DNA of 5,464 nucleotides from Verrucomicrobiales bacterium. GTDB taxonomy: Bacteria > Verrucomicrobiota > Verrucomicrobiia > Verrucomicrobiales > DEV007. Numbering within the stretch: the first letter of the stretch is position 1; every line of letters begins with the position of its first letter. The stretch is from NCBI GenBank assembly GCA_023253615.1, contig JALRFZ010000027.1:1-5464 (forward strand), read 5' to 3'. Of this stretch, positions 1 to 5,464 are shown piece by piece. Below the pieces are notes generated by a model. It searched no databases. It saw only the letters and a program-made list of their open reading frames with translations, and was not told where the DNA came from. Made by a program: the position numbers and the translations under genes.

Positions 1-116
1 GAACCGGCCACGGCGGTGGGGGCCGGGGGCGTTTCCTGCGCGGCCAGAGCCCCGGTCAAGCCCGCGGAAGCGAGGGCGATGAACATCCCTTTCTGAATCA
101 AAACCTGCGGCATCAT
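1..116 (-). CDS. N-terminus of an exported protein, cut by the window edge
   Basis: Only the first 38 codons are visible, reading leftward from ATG at 116-114 (a second ATG follows directly). The peptide begins MMPQVLIQKG, followed by a hydrophobic stretch (MFIALASAGLTGALAA) and then QETPPAPTAVAG. This is a typical Sec signal peptide: a lysine at residue 9, a hydrophobic core of about 15 residues and a likely cleavage site after ALAA, before QE. The mature part starts with a Pro/Ala/Thr-rich, probably flexible segment. No domain is visible, so the function is unknown. I chose the ATG at 116 because it keeps the lysine in the n-region; the internal ATG at residue 11 would remove it. There is no clear Shine-Dalgarno sequence. 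The terminator at 156-192 separates it from the minus-strand gene upstream, so it probably has its own promoter or depends on readthrough. Confidence 0.6.
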   Translation of the reverse strand, partial: MMPQVLIQKGMFIALASAGLTGALAAQETPPAPTAVAG

Positions 117-155
117 ACGACGGACATCTTGCCCAAAACCGTGCAGCCTGAACAC

Positions 156-192
156 AAAAAAACCCGGCGCGAACAGGGACGCACCGGGTTTT
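156..192 (-). terminator. Rho-independent terminator after the beta-barrel gene
   Basis: Read on the minus strand, AAAACCCGG (192-184) pairs with CCGGGTTTT (167-159) in a 9-bp stem. One mismatch then leads to two further possible pairs, and a loop of about 10 bases closes it. The stem runs into an uninterrupted T7 tract (162-156). It lies about 32 bases after the TGA of the 224-796 gene, as expected for an intrinsic terminator. On the plus strand it is followed by only four T, so it works best for minus-strand transcripts. Confidence 0.85.
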
Positions 193-223
193 GCAAAGTC
201 GGGAGAAGTGCCCCGCGGGAAGA

Positions 224-796
224 TCAGAAGGGAATCCGGATGCCGGCGCGCATCATCGTGAAGTCGGGCTGGCCCTGATCGACCCAGTTGTAGGAGAAAT
301 CGCCGAAAAGACCCACGCACCCCCAGGATTCGAAACGCACGTCGACACCGGCACCGACGTTCCAGAGCATCTCGGAAGATCCGGCGGAGACGACCCCGGG
401 ACCACCGAAGAAGTAAGGGGCGATCGTGCTGCAGCATTCGCCGCCGAGCGGCAGACGGTAGACGGCGTTGAACTTGCCGACCTGGATGTCGCTGCCACCG
501 CCCGTGCCGGAGCCATGAAGGTGGTAGCTGCCCTCGAATCCGAAATTGTGGCCGAGGAAGTAGGCGATGGCGAGACCGCCGCCCATCGTTTCCTCGAGGC
601 GGTTGTCCTCGGGCCAGAAGCCGGAAAGATAAAGGCTGAATTCAAAACCCGCGTCGTAGCAGTAGCTGGGCGAAGTGACGCGCTGTTCGACGCCGGATTT
701 GGCGCTCTGGTAGGCCTCCTTGTTCCAATTCCAGCCCGCCTGGGTGGCGGTGCAGAGGAGCAGCGAAAGTCCGAGGACGAGAGTGGTTCCTTTCAT
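224..796 (-). CDS. Small outer-membrane beta-barrel protein
   Basis: The 190-residue product starts with a signal peptide (MKGTTLVLGLSLLLCTATQA, cleavage near residue 20 before GWNWN). The mature part alternates aromatic and small residues, as in short transmembrane beta-strands: GFEFSLYLSGFW, GGLAIAYFLGHNFGFEGSYHL, GKFNAVYRLPL, APYFFGGPGVV, LWNVGAGVDVRF, VGLFGDFSYNW and the final MMRAGIRIPF. The terminal phenylalanine matches the usual BAM-recognised last strand. Size and strand number suggest an 8-stranded barrel of the OmpA/OmpW/opacity-like porin type, in the outer membrane. The ligand or role cannot be read from sequence. Four cysteines (two adjacent, in GGECCST) are slightly unusual for such a barrel. 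No Shine-Dalgarno is visible before ATG 796, but the signal peptide supports this start. It is transcribed divergently from the sulfatase and ended by a strong terminator. A plus-strand frame across the same bases is a shadow. Confidence 0.85.
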   Translation of the reverse strand: MKGTTLVLGLSLLLCTATQAGWNWNKEAYQSAKSGVEQRVTSPSYCYDAGFEFSLYLSGFWPEDNRLEETMGGGLAIAYFLGHNFGFEGSYHLHGSGTGGGSDIQVGKFNAVYRLPLGGECCSTIAPYFFGGPGVVSAGSSEMLWNVGAGVDVRFESWGCVGLFGDFSYNWVDQGQPDFTMMRAGIRIPF

Positions 797-830
797 GGGA
801 GCAAATGAGCGGAGTGGTTGGGATCAAGCG

Positions 831-858
831 ATGCTACAAAGAAATTTCGGTACGACAA
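831..858 (-). promoter_or_regulatory. Candidate sigma70-type promoter for the beta-barrel gene
   Basis: On the minus strand, TTGTCG (858-853) is followed after 16 bases by TAGCAT (836-831), fair matches to -35 and -10 boxes. The predicted start is near 824, giving a leader of about 28 bases before ATG 796. The assignment is by eye only; no start-site data are available and sigma70 consensus strength in this phylum is uncertain. Confidence 0.35.
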
Positions 859-868
859 ACCATTTTTT

Positions 869-905
869 CGGCGAAATCGAGGGACGAACCTTTTTCGATT
901 CGCCG
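869..905. repeat. Inverted repeat in the divergent intergenic region
   Basis: CGGCGAAATCGA (869-880) and TCGATTCGCCG (895-905) are complementary over 11 pairs with one bulged A, separated by 14 bases. A T-rich run precedes it (863-868) and another lies in the spacer (891-895). It is not a terminator in either direction because no T-tract follows the stem. Its centre near 887 lies about 63 bases upstream of the predicted start of the minus-strand transcript and about 118 upstream of the sulfatase ATG. It could be an operator or a stem-loop; function is inferred only from position. Confidence 0.4.
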
Positions 906-1004
906 GGGTTCCTGTCTTCCCCCATCACGCCGGATCACCCGCTCACGCCCAAACGGGGGCGACGCGGGACCTTTACGGGTTGATCCGGTGAGGTAAAACG
1001 GGGT

Positions 1005-2849
1005 ATGAATACGAGCCAAAGATTTCAGATGAAAGTCCCCCTCCTCCCCGCCCTCGCCCTCGCCTTTGGTTTTCTCTGCGCCCCGGGTGCGGCGGCCGCC
1101 ACGCCCAATCTCGTGATCTTCCTCGCCGACGACGCGGGCTGGGGTGATTTTTCCTTTTCCGGAAACCCCCAGGTCGCGACCCCGAACATCGACTCGATCG
1201 CGGAAGGCGGCGTCTCACTCGATCGCTTCTATGTTTGTCCGGTGTGCTCCCCGACCCGGGCGGAGTTCCTCACCGGCCGCTATCATCCCCGCACCGGTGT
1301 GAAAGGCGTCTCCACCGGAGAAGAGCGTCTCAATCTCGATGAAAAGACCCTTGCCGACGCCCTCAAAACCGCGGGATACACGGCGGGAGCCTTCGGCAAA
1401 TGGCACAATGGCTCGCAGTGGCCCTACCATCCGATGGCCCGTGGCTTCGACACCTATTTCGGCCACAGCTCCGGCCATTGGGGCGAATACTTTGATGCGC
1501 CCCTCGAGGAGGATGGGCGGATGGTGAAGACCGAGGGATACATCGTCGATGTTTGCACCGACAAAGCCCTCGCTTTCATCGAGCGGAACCGGGATAAACC
1601 GTTCTTCTGCTACGTGCCCTTCACCACCCCGCACTCGCCCTGGGCCGCCCCGGAGGAAGACTGGGCGCGATTCAAGGACAAGCCCATCACCCGGACCGCC
1701 ACCCTGCCCGATCAGGAGATCGCCGACGAGACCCGTTGCGCCCTCGCCATGATGGAGAACCAGGACCGGAACGTCGGGCGCGTCCTCGCAAAGCTGAAGG
1801 AACTCGGCCTCGAGGAAAACACCCTCGTCGTTTATTTCTCGGACAACGGTCCCAACTCGATGCGATGGACCGGCGGCATGAAGGGCCGGAAGGGCCAGAC
1901 CGACGAAGGCGGGGTGCGCTCCGTCTGCTATCTGAAATGGCCCGCGAAGCTGCCCGCCGGACACGTCGTGCCGCAGATCGCGGGGGCCATCGACCTGATG
2001 CCCACCATCACTTCGCTCTTCGGGGTTCCCCGGGCGGGCGACAAGGCGCTAGATGGCCGCGATCTCTCACCGCTCCTTCTCAAACAGGCAACCGAATGGC
2101 CCGACCGGATGCTCTTTTCCACCTGGGCCTCGAACATCAGCGTGCGCACCCAGACCCATCGTCTCGATCATCAGGGACAACTTTTCGACATGATCGCCGA
2201 TCCGGGGCAGACCACCCCGGTCAATGAACGCGAACCCGAACTCGCGGCCGGGCTCGCCGCCGCCGTCGATGCCTGGCGCAAGGAAATGTATGGACCCGAT
2301 GCCGTGGCACCGTCGAGGGAAAAGGGCCAAGGCAAGGGCGGAAAGGCGAAGGGGTCCGCGAATGCCGTCGATCCCCGCCCTATTCCCGCCGGATACCGCG
2401 AGTTTCCCATCACCATGCTCCCCGCCCGCGACGGTGAGCCGCGCGGCACCGTGGAACGCAGCAGCCGGGCGCCGAATTGCTCCTACTTCGTCAACTGGAC
2501 GAGCCCCGACGACTCCCTCGTGTGGAATCTCGACGTCGTCACGACCGGCCGCTACGAAGTGACGATCGACTACACCTGCCCGCTGCCAGACGCGGGTTCC
2601 CTCATCGAACTCCGCTTCGGGGATGCCCGCCTCACCGGCAAGGTCGCTCCCGGGTGGGATCCCCCCCTGCACACCGATCAGGACACCCTTCCCCGCCCCC
2701 ACGGCGAGAGCACGATGAAGGATTTCAAAACCCTCGTCCTCGGCGAAGTCGAGCTCACCGCCGGAAAGGGTCCCCTCACCCTCCGAGCTCTCGAGATCCC
2801 CGGAAAGTCGGTGATGGATCTGCGGCGCGTCACCCTGACGTTGAAGTAG
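1005..2849 (+). CDS. Secreted S1-family sulfatase with C-terminal beta-sandwich domain
   Basis: A complete 614-residue protein that should hydrolyse sulfate esters, most likely on sulfated glycans, outside the cytoplasm. The signal peptide ends near residue 32 (cleavage in GAAAA before TPNLV). The alkaline-phosphatase-like sulfatase domain spans about 34-430. It shows the metal-binding pair D42-D43 in ADDAGWGD, the formylglycine motif C81-S-P-T-R85 followed by AEFLTGR, the GKWH box (K132, H134), H210 in TTPH, D280-N281 in SDNG, and K296 before DEGG. All expected catalytic positions are present. A Lys/Gly-rich linker (about 438-450) leads to a 150-residue beta-sandwich (about 460-614) resembling carbohydrate-binding or galactose-binding-like appendages. 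C81 must be oxidised to formylglycine by a maturase not seen here. Two starts are possible: ATG 1005, or ATG 1029 (residue 9, MKVPLLPALALA), which gives a more compact signal peptide. GGTGAGGT lies at 987-994, rather far from 1005, so the choice is open. The substrate subfamily cannot be fixed by eye. Confidence 0.93.
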   Translation: MNTSQRFQMKVPLLPALALAFGFLCAPGAAAATPNLVIFLADDAGWGDFSFSGNPQVATPNIDSIAEGGVSLDRFYVCPVCSPTRAEFLTGRYHPRTGVKGVSTGEERLNLDEKTLADALKTAGYTAGAFGKWHNGSQWPYHPMARGFDTYFGHSSGHWGEYFDAPLEEDGRMVKTEGYIVDVCTDKALAFIERNRDKPFFCYVPFTTPHSPWAAPEEDWARFKDKPITRTATLPDQEIADETRCALAMMENQDRNVGRVLAKLKELGLEENTLVVYFSDNGPNSMRWTGGMKGRKGQTDEGGVRSVCYLKWPAKLPAGHVVPQIAGAIDLMPTITSLFGVPRAGDKALDGRDLSPLLLKQATEWPDRMLFSTWASNISVRTQTHRLDHQGQLFDMIADPGQTTPVNEREPELAAGLAAAVDAWRKEMYGPDAVAPSREKGQGKGGKAKGSANAVDPRPIPAGYREFPITMLPARDGEPRGTVERSSRAPNCSYFVNWTSPDDSLVWNLDVVTTGRYEVTIDYTCPLPDAGSLIELRFGDARLTGKVAPGWDPPLHTDQDTLPRPHGESTMKDFKTLVLGEVELTAGKGPLTLRALEIPGKSVMDLRRVTLTLK

Positions 2850-2882
2850 CGCGTCCCATCGGCGTTCGGAGCCGGGAGATCC

Positions 2883-2916
2883 CCGCCACATTCTCCGCTG
2901 ACATTGGCGGGAGAAT
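2883..2916. repeat. Two overlapping inverted repeats upstream of the WD40 gene
   Basis: In the 112-base gap after the sulfatase, ATTCTCC (2890-2896) pairs with GGAGAAT (2910-2916) over 7 bp. CCGCCA (2883-2888) pairs with TGGCGG (2905-2910) over 6 bp. The two stems share base 2910 and interleave, so they cannot form together as simple hairpins. No T-tract follows, so this is not a canonical terminator of the sulfatase. CTGACA (2898-2903), 17 bases and TACCTG (2921-2926) give a weak promoter match over the same bases. It may be regulatory or chance. Confidence 0.25.
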
Positions 2917-2961
2917 CGCTTACCTGTCCGCGGTCCCCGCATCCGTCTCCGGAATCCCGCC

Positions 2962-4611
2962 ATGTCCTCTTCACGCCCTGTCCGTGTTCTCACCCTGGTG
3001 TTGTCGTGTTGCGCCGCGCTCGCTCCGGCGCAGGAGTCGCCGCCCCGGTTGTTGATCGATCCACAGGGGCATCCGGGGTCGGTCTGGGAGATGTTCTTCC
3101 GCACTTCGACGGACGAGCTGATCACGGTGGGCGACAAATCGATCCGCTTCTGGGATCTCGGGTCGGGCGATCTCGTCCGCACCTTGCGTGGCGAGATCGG
3201 CGAAGGACCTTCGGGCCAACTCCACGCCGCCACTCTCTCACGGGACGAACGCTATCTCGTGGTGGGCGGGAATGATGCGGACAACACGATCCGCATCATC
3301 GATCTGGAGACGGACCGGATCGCCGCCGTGCTGCGGGGGCACACGAACACCGTCCTCCACCTCGACTTCAGCGATGACGGCCTCTGGCTGGCGTCGGGCA
3401 GCATCGACACGGACGTGTTGGTGTGGGATCTCGCGGGTCTCGCCGACGCGGAGTCCACCCTGGAGATGACGCCGCAGGAGCGGCTCGACGCGCACGACGA
3501 GCCGGTCTATGCGTTGGATTTCGCACCCGATGGCCTACGTCTCGTGACCGGAGGCGATGATGACCGGCTCATCCTCTGGCAAAGAGAAAGCCCGGAGGCG
3601 GGATTTGAAATCCTGGCATCGGGTACGGAGCACACGGACGATGTCTCGGCGCTGGCGTTTTCCCCCGGCGGGGCGCTGATCCTTTCGGGTGGCACCGACC
3701 ACGCCCTGAACCTCTGGGATGGCGAGACCGGAGAATTCATCGAAACGACCGATGCCGATCTGGGATCGTCGATCCACGCGATCGCTTTTTCGCCCGACTC
3801 CCGGCGTGCCCTGGTGAGTTCGACCACCGGAACAGGCGGTGTCACGGCGATCTATGATCTCAAGACAAACACCCGCCTCGTCGAGTTCGGAGGACATGAC
3901 AACCGCGTGCGCGCCGCGGCCTGGCATCCGGATCGGAATCTCGTGGCGACCTCGGGCGGTGATGATCACGACGTCTATCTCTGGCGTCCGGATGCGGATG
4001 CCGGAGCGGAAACGGAGGCGGGCGAGCTCGTCCACCACCTCGTGGGCGCCGGCCGGGCGAACTGGTCGGTGGCTTTTCACGACACCCTCCCTGGCGTGGT
4101 GGGCTTCGGCCGGACCTACGCGGCGGATGAACCTATGGAGCGTCAGCCGCTCGAGCTCGCCTTCGACTTCCTGAATTTCGAATTCGTGGAGGACGGCGAA
4201 TACACCCGCACGCTGGAAGCGAGCGGCGACATCACCTTGGAGAAAACCGATGACAAAACGATCGCGATCGGACCCGACGACACGATCGTGACCGACCGCA
4301 GGGTCGATGGGATCATCCGCACTTACACCTACCTGCCGGATGCCTCGGAGATCGTGGTGGGTGGCAGCTTCCGCCTGATCTCGCTCGCCGCCGAGCCGAA
4401 TGGCGAGGGAGGTCATGACAAGGTGCATGAGTTCATCGGACACAACGGAGAGGTGAAGGCCGTTTCCCCCTCGCCGGATGGGAGACACCTCGCAACGGCC
4501 TCGGATGATCAGACGGTGCGGCTCTGGAGCGTGGAAACGGGCGAGCTGCTGGCGAGTCTCTTTGTCACCGCGGAGCGCGAATGGGTCTGCTGGACGCCTT
4601 CGGGCCACTAG
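2962..4611 (+). CDS. Exported WD40 beta-propeller protein; N-terminal part of a split WD40-caspase gene
   Basis: A 549-residue open frame ending at TAG 4609-4611. Residues 1-23 form a signal peptide (VRVLTLVLSCCAALAPA, then QESPP), so the propeller is predicted to be outside the cytoplasm. VLSC could also be read as a weak lipobox. Successive WD40 blades end in IRFWDL (61-66), IRIIDL (110-115), VLVWDL (152-157), LILWQR (203-208), LNLWDG (249-254), AIYDL (296-300), VYLWRP (338-343) and VRLWSV (518-523). A more diverged stretch at 360-490 probably supplies further blades. Such propellers act as protein-binding platforms. The end WVCWTPSGH is not a natural terminus: it is the start of a conserved linker that continues in frame after the stop. 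I therefore read this as the front of a WD40-caspase fusion truncated by a nonsense codon. No Shine-Dalgarno precedes ATG 2962; the signal peptide supports the start. It follows the sulfatase on the same strand, 112 bases downstream. Confidence 0.8.
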   Translation: MSSSRPVRVLTLVLSCCAALAPAQESPPRLLIDPQGHPGSVWEMFFRTSTDELITVGDKSIRFWDLGSGDLVRTLRGEIGEGPSGQLHAATLSRDERYLVVGGNDADNTIRIIDLETDRIAAVLRGHTNTVLHLDFSDDGLWLASGSIDTDVLVWDLAGLADAESTLEMTPQERLDAHDEPVYALDFAPDGLRLVTGGDDDRLILWQRESPEAGFEILASGTEHTDDVSALAFSPGGALILSGGTDHALNLWDGETGEFIETTDADLGSSIHAIAFSPDSRRALVSSTTGTGGVTAIYDLKTNTRLVEFGGHDNRVRAAAWHPDRNLVATSGGDDHDVYLWRPDADAGAETEAGELVHHLVGAGRANWSVAFHDTLPGVVGFGRTYAADEPMERQPLELAFDFLNFEFVEDGEYTRTLEASGDITLEKTDDKTIAIGPDDTIVTDRRVDGIIRTYTYLPDASEIVVGGSFRLISLAAEPNGEGGHDKVHEFIGHNGEVKAVSPSPDGRHLATASDDQTVRLWSVETGELLASLFVTAEREWVCWTPSGH

Positions 4612-5340
4612 CACGCTTCGCCCGGCGGCGAGCGCTACATCGGCTGGGATTTCAACCGCGGCACCGGGCGGCTCGGCGGGTTTTTTCCGGGCGATGTGTT
4701 CCGCGAGGCCTTTCATCGTCCGGATCTCGTGGCGGAGACGGTGCGCCTCGGCAGCTTCGCGGCGGCGCCGGGCGACACCGGTGCGGAGGCGATCGACATC
4801 GATGCGATGCTGCCTCCGCGGATCGAATGGATCTCGCCGGCCCGGAGCCACGGCACCCGGGATGACGGCATCGTGACGGTGCAGGCCCGGCTCGATTCCT
4901 CCAATGGCGAACTGACCGAGCTGAAGCTGCTCCTGAACGGAAACGCGATCCATCACTACGAGCTTTCCGACGGGACCCGCTTCTCCTACGAGGAGGAGGT
5001 GGAGCTGAATCCCGGCGAGATCCGGTTTTCGCTCTACGCGGGCAGTGTCCATTCGGGCTACACGAGCGAGGAACGCATCATCCGGTTGGAGGCGGAGAAG
5101 GCGGACTCCCCCGCTCCAGCCCACGGATCGGCGGACGGCGACGACGGGCTGGCGGAGCTGCTGAAGCCGGGTCTCTACATGCTCGCGGTGGGCGTGAGTG
5201 ATTTCGCGCACGCCGGGATCCCTGATCTGGAATACTGTGACGACGGTGCCACAGTGATGGCGGCATTTTTCGAGGGGCAGGAAGGAGGCCTTTTCGCCAA
5301 GACCGAAATCCGGCTGCTCACGAACGGGGAGGCAACCGAG
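2962..5340 (+). pseudogene. Interrupted WD40-caspase-like (peptidase C14) gene
   Basis: One reading frame runs from ATG 2962 to beyond 5340 with a single internal stop, TAG at 4609-4611. The join reads WTPSGH, stop, HASPGGERYIGW. From memory of the family, WD40-caspase proteins commonly have a WTPEGYY-xASPGGE linker here, so the stop falls on a tyrosine position, one base change from TAC or TAT. Beyond it come the Ig-like segment and the first strands of a caspase-like fold (LYMLAVGVSDF). The family match then ends after RLLTNGEAT near 5338. The catalytic His (usually in a GHG-like motif) and Cys are missing. No other frameshift or stop is seen, so the decay looks recent. Less likely alternatives are amber readthrough, an assembly error at 4611, or two separate genes. 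Confidence 0.7.
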
Positions 5341-5454
5341 GGGGTGCAGGACAAAAAAGTCAGGCGGCGCGTTTTTCTGGTGCAGGAGACCATCTCCTTG
5401 CCTTGGCCTTCTGGCGGGCGACAAGGTTTCTGCGCTGCTTCCACGCATCGTTGA
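4696..5454 (+). CDS. C-terminal fragment of the WD40-caspase gene (Ig-like plus partial caspase fold)
   Basis: This 252-codon frame, nominally from GTG 4696, lies in the same frame as the WD40 gene and is best read as its separated back half. Coding-like sequence already begins right after the stop, at 4612, so GTG is probably not a real start, and no Shine-Dalgarno precedes it. Residues 41-132 (PRIEWISPARS to RIIRLEAE) look like a beta-sandwich, with a LKLLLNGNAI strand pair and a LNPGEIRFSLYA strand typical of the module before caspase domains. An acidic/Pro-Ala linker (133-155) follows. Residues 160-213 (LYMLAVGVSDF, a YCDDGATVMAAFF helix, RLLTNGEAT) match the first third of a peptidase C14 fold. 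The last 39 residues (EGVQDKKVRRRVF and on to STHR) do not fit the family and likely come from adjoining foreign DNA. Without the His-Cys dyad no peptidase activity is expected. A separate protein is possible but unlikely. Confidence 0.5.
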   Translation: MFREAFHRPDLVAETVRLGSFAAAPGDTGAEAIDIDAMLPPRIEWISPARSHGTRDDGIVTVQARLDSSNGELTELKLLLNGNAIHHYELSDGTRFSYEEEVELNPGEIRFSLYAGSVHSGYTSEERIIRLEAEKADSPAPAHGSADGDDGLAELLKPGLYMLAVGVSDFAHAGIPDLEYCDDGATVMAAFFEGQEGGLFAKTEIRLLTNGEATEGVQDKKVRRRVFLVQETISLPWPSGGRQGFCAASTHR

Positions 5455-5464
5455 AGTGAGGTCC
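5341..5464. other. Sequence unlike the caspase gene; possible edge of an inserted element
   Basis: From about 5340 the caspase match stops. The junction begins with a five-G run, then TGCAGGACAAAAAAGTC. The 9-base word GGTGCAGGA occurs twice, at 5343-5351 and 5379-5387. On the minus strand a frame enters from the right edge and stops at TGA 5362-5360; its 34 visible residues are strongly basic (FNDAWKQRRNLVARQ, then KAKARRW and PEKRAA). A stop codon about 20 bases inside a junction is the usual arrangement at the 3' end of an insertion-sequence transposase gene, but I do not recognise the protein or the terminal repeat. A plus-strand frame over the same codons (LLAGDKVSALLPRIVEVRS) is also open. 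A deletion joining unrelated DNA explains the data equally well. Confidence 0.35.

Noticed and set aside
191..808. A 205-codon plus-strand open frame over the beta-barrel gene
   Set aside because: The opposite strand encodes a clear signal peptide and beta-strand pattern ending in Phe, with its own terminator; the plus frame has none of these.
946..963. Short hairpin CGCCC/GGGCG upstream of the sulfatase
   Set aside because: Only five GC pairs in a GC-rich region, with no T-tract and no supporting context; likely chance.
2067..3233. A 388-codon minus-strand open frame spanning the sulfatase end, the gap and the WD40 start
   Set aside because: It crosses two well-supported plus-strand genes and an intergenic gap, has low-complexity Arg/Gly composition and no family motif.
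4259..4270. Perfect 12-base palindrome CGATCGCGATCG
   Set aside because: It lies inside coding sequence (Thr-Ile-Ala-Ile-Gly), occurs once as such, and GATCG words are common in this GC-rich gene's codon use.
3060..4540. Possible DNA tandem repeat from the repeated WD40 blades
   Set aside because: The repetition is at protein-fold level only. Blades differ in DNA sequence and length, so there is no tandem DNA repeat or CRISPR-like array.
3535..5448. A very long minus-strand open frame (637 codons) opposite the WD40-caspase gene
   Set aside because: It is an antisense shadow of a GC-rich coding region. Its protein is Arg/His/Gly-rich without a recognisable domain, while the plus strand shows clear WD40, Ig-like and caspase motifs.

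Overview
This is a GC-rich bacterial window. It carries a secreted sulfatase, a small outer-membrane barrel protein, and an exported WD40 protein that runs in frame into a caspase-like (peptidase C14) module. That combination, clear signal peptides on all four genes and the near absence of Shine-Dalgarno sequences fit the Verrucomicrobiota/Planctomycetota group, with Verrucomicrobiota more likely. This assignment is inferred from gene style, not from a marker gene.

Layout. Positions 1-116 (minus) hold the signal peptide and first residues of an exported protein that runs off the left edge. A rho-independent terminator at 156-192 closes the minus-strand gene at 224-796, which encodes a 190-residue outer-membrane beta-barrel protein. 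Positions 797-1004 are a divergent intergenic region with a candidate minus-strand promoter and an 11-bp inverted repeat. On the plus strand, 1005-2849 encodes a complete secreted S1-type sulfatase with an added C-terminal beta-sandwich domain. After a 112-base gap, 2962 starts a WD40 protein that stops at a TAG at 4609-4611. The same frame then continues into the conserved linker, an Ig-like domain and the start of a caspase-like fold, until family-like sequence stops near 5340. Positions 5341-5464 look foreign to that gene.

Reading. The three genes from 224 to 2849 and the left-edge gene appear intact where visible. The sulfatase would hydrolyse sulfate esters, probably of sulfated polysaccharide, outside the cytoplasm. 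The WD40-caspase gene appears to be recently inactivated. An amber codon replaces what looks like a conserved tyrosine, and the caspase domain breaks before its catalytic His-Cys pair, possibly at the edge of an inserted element. I see no tRNA, rRNA, CRISPR array or convincing novel multi-gene system. The broken caspase gene and its right-hand junction are the parts most worth a second look.
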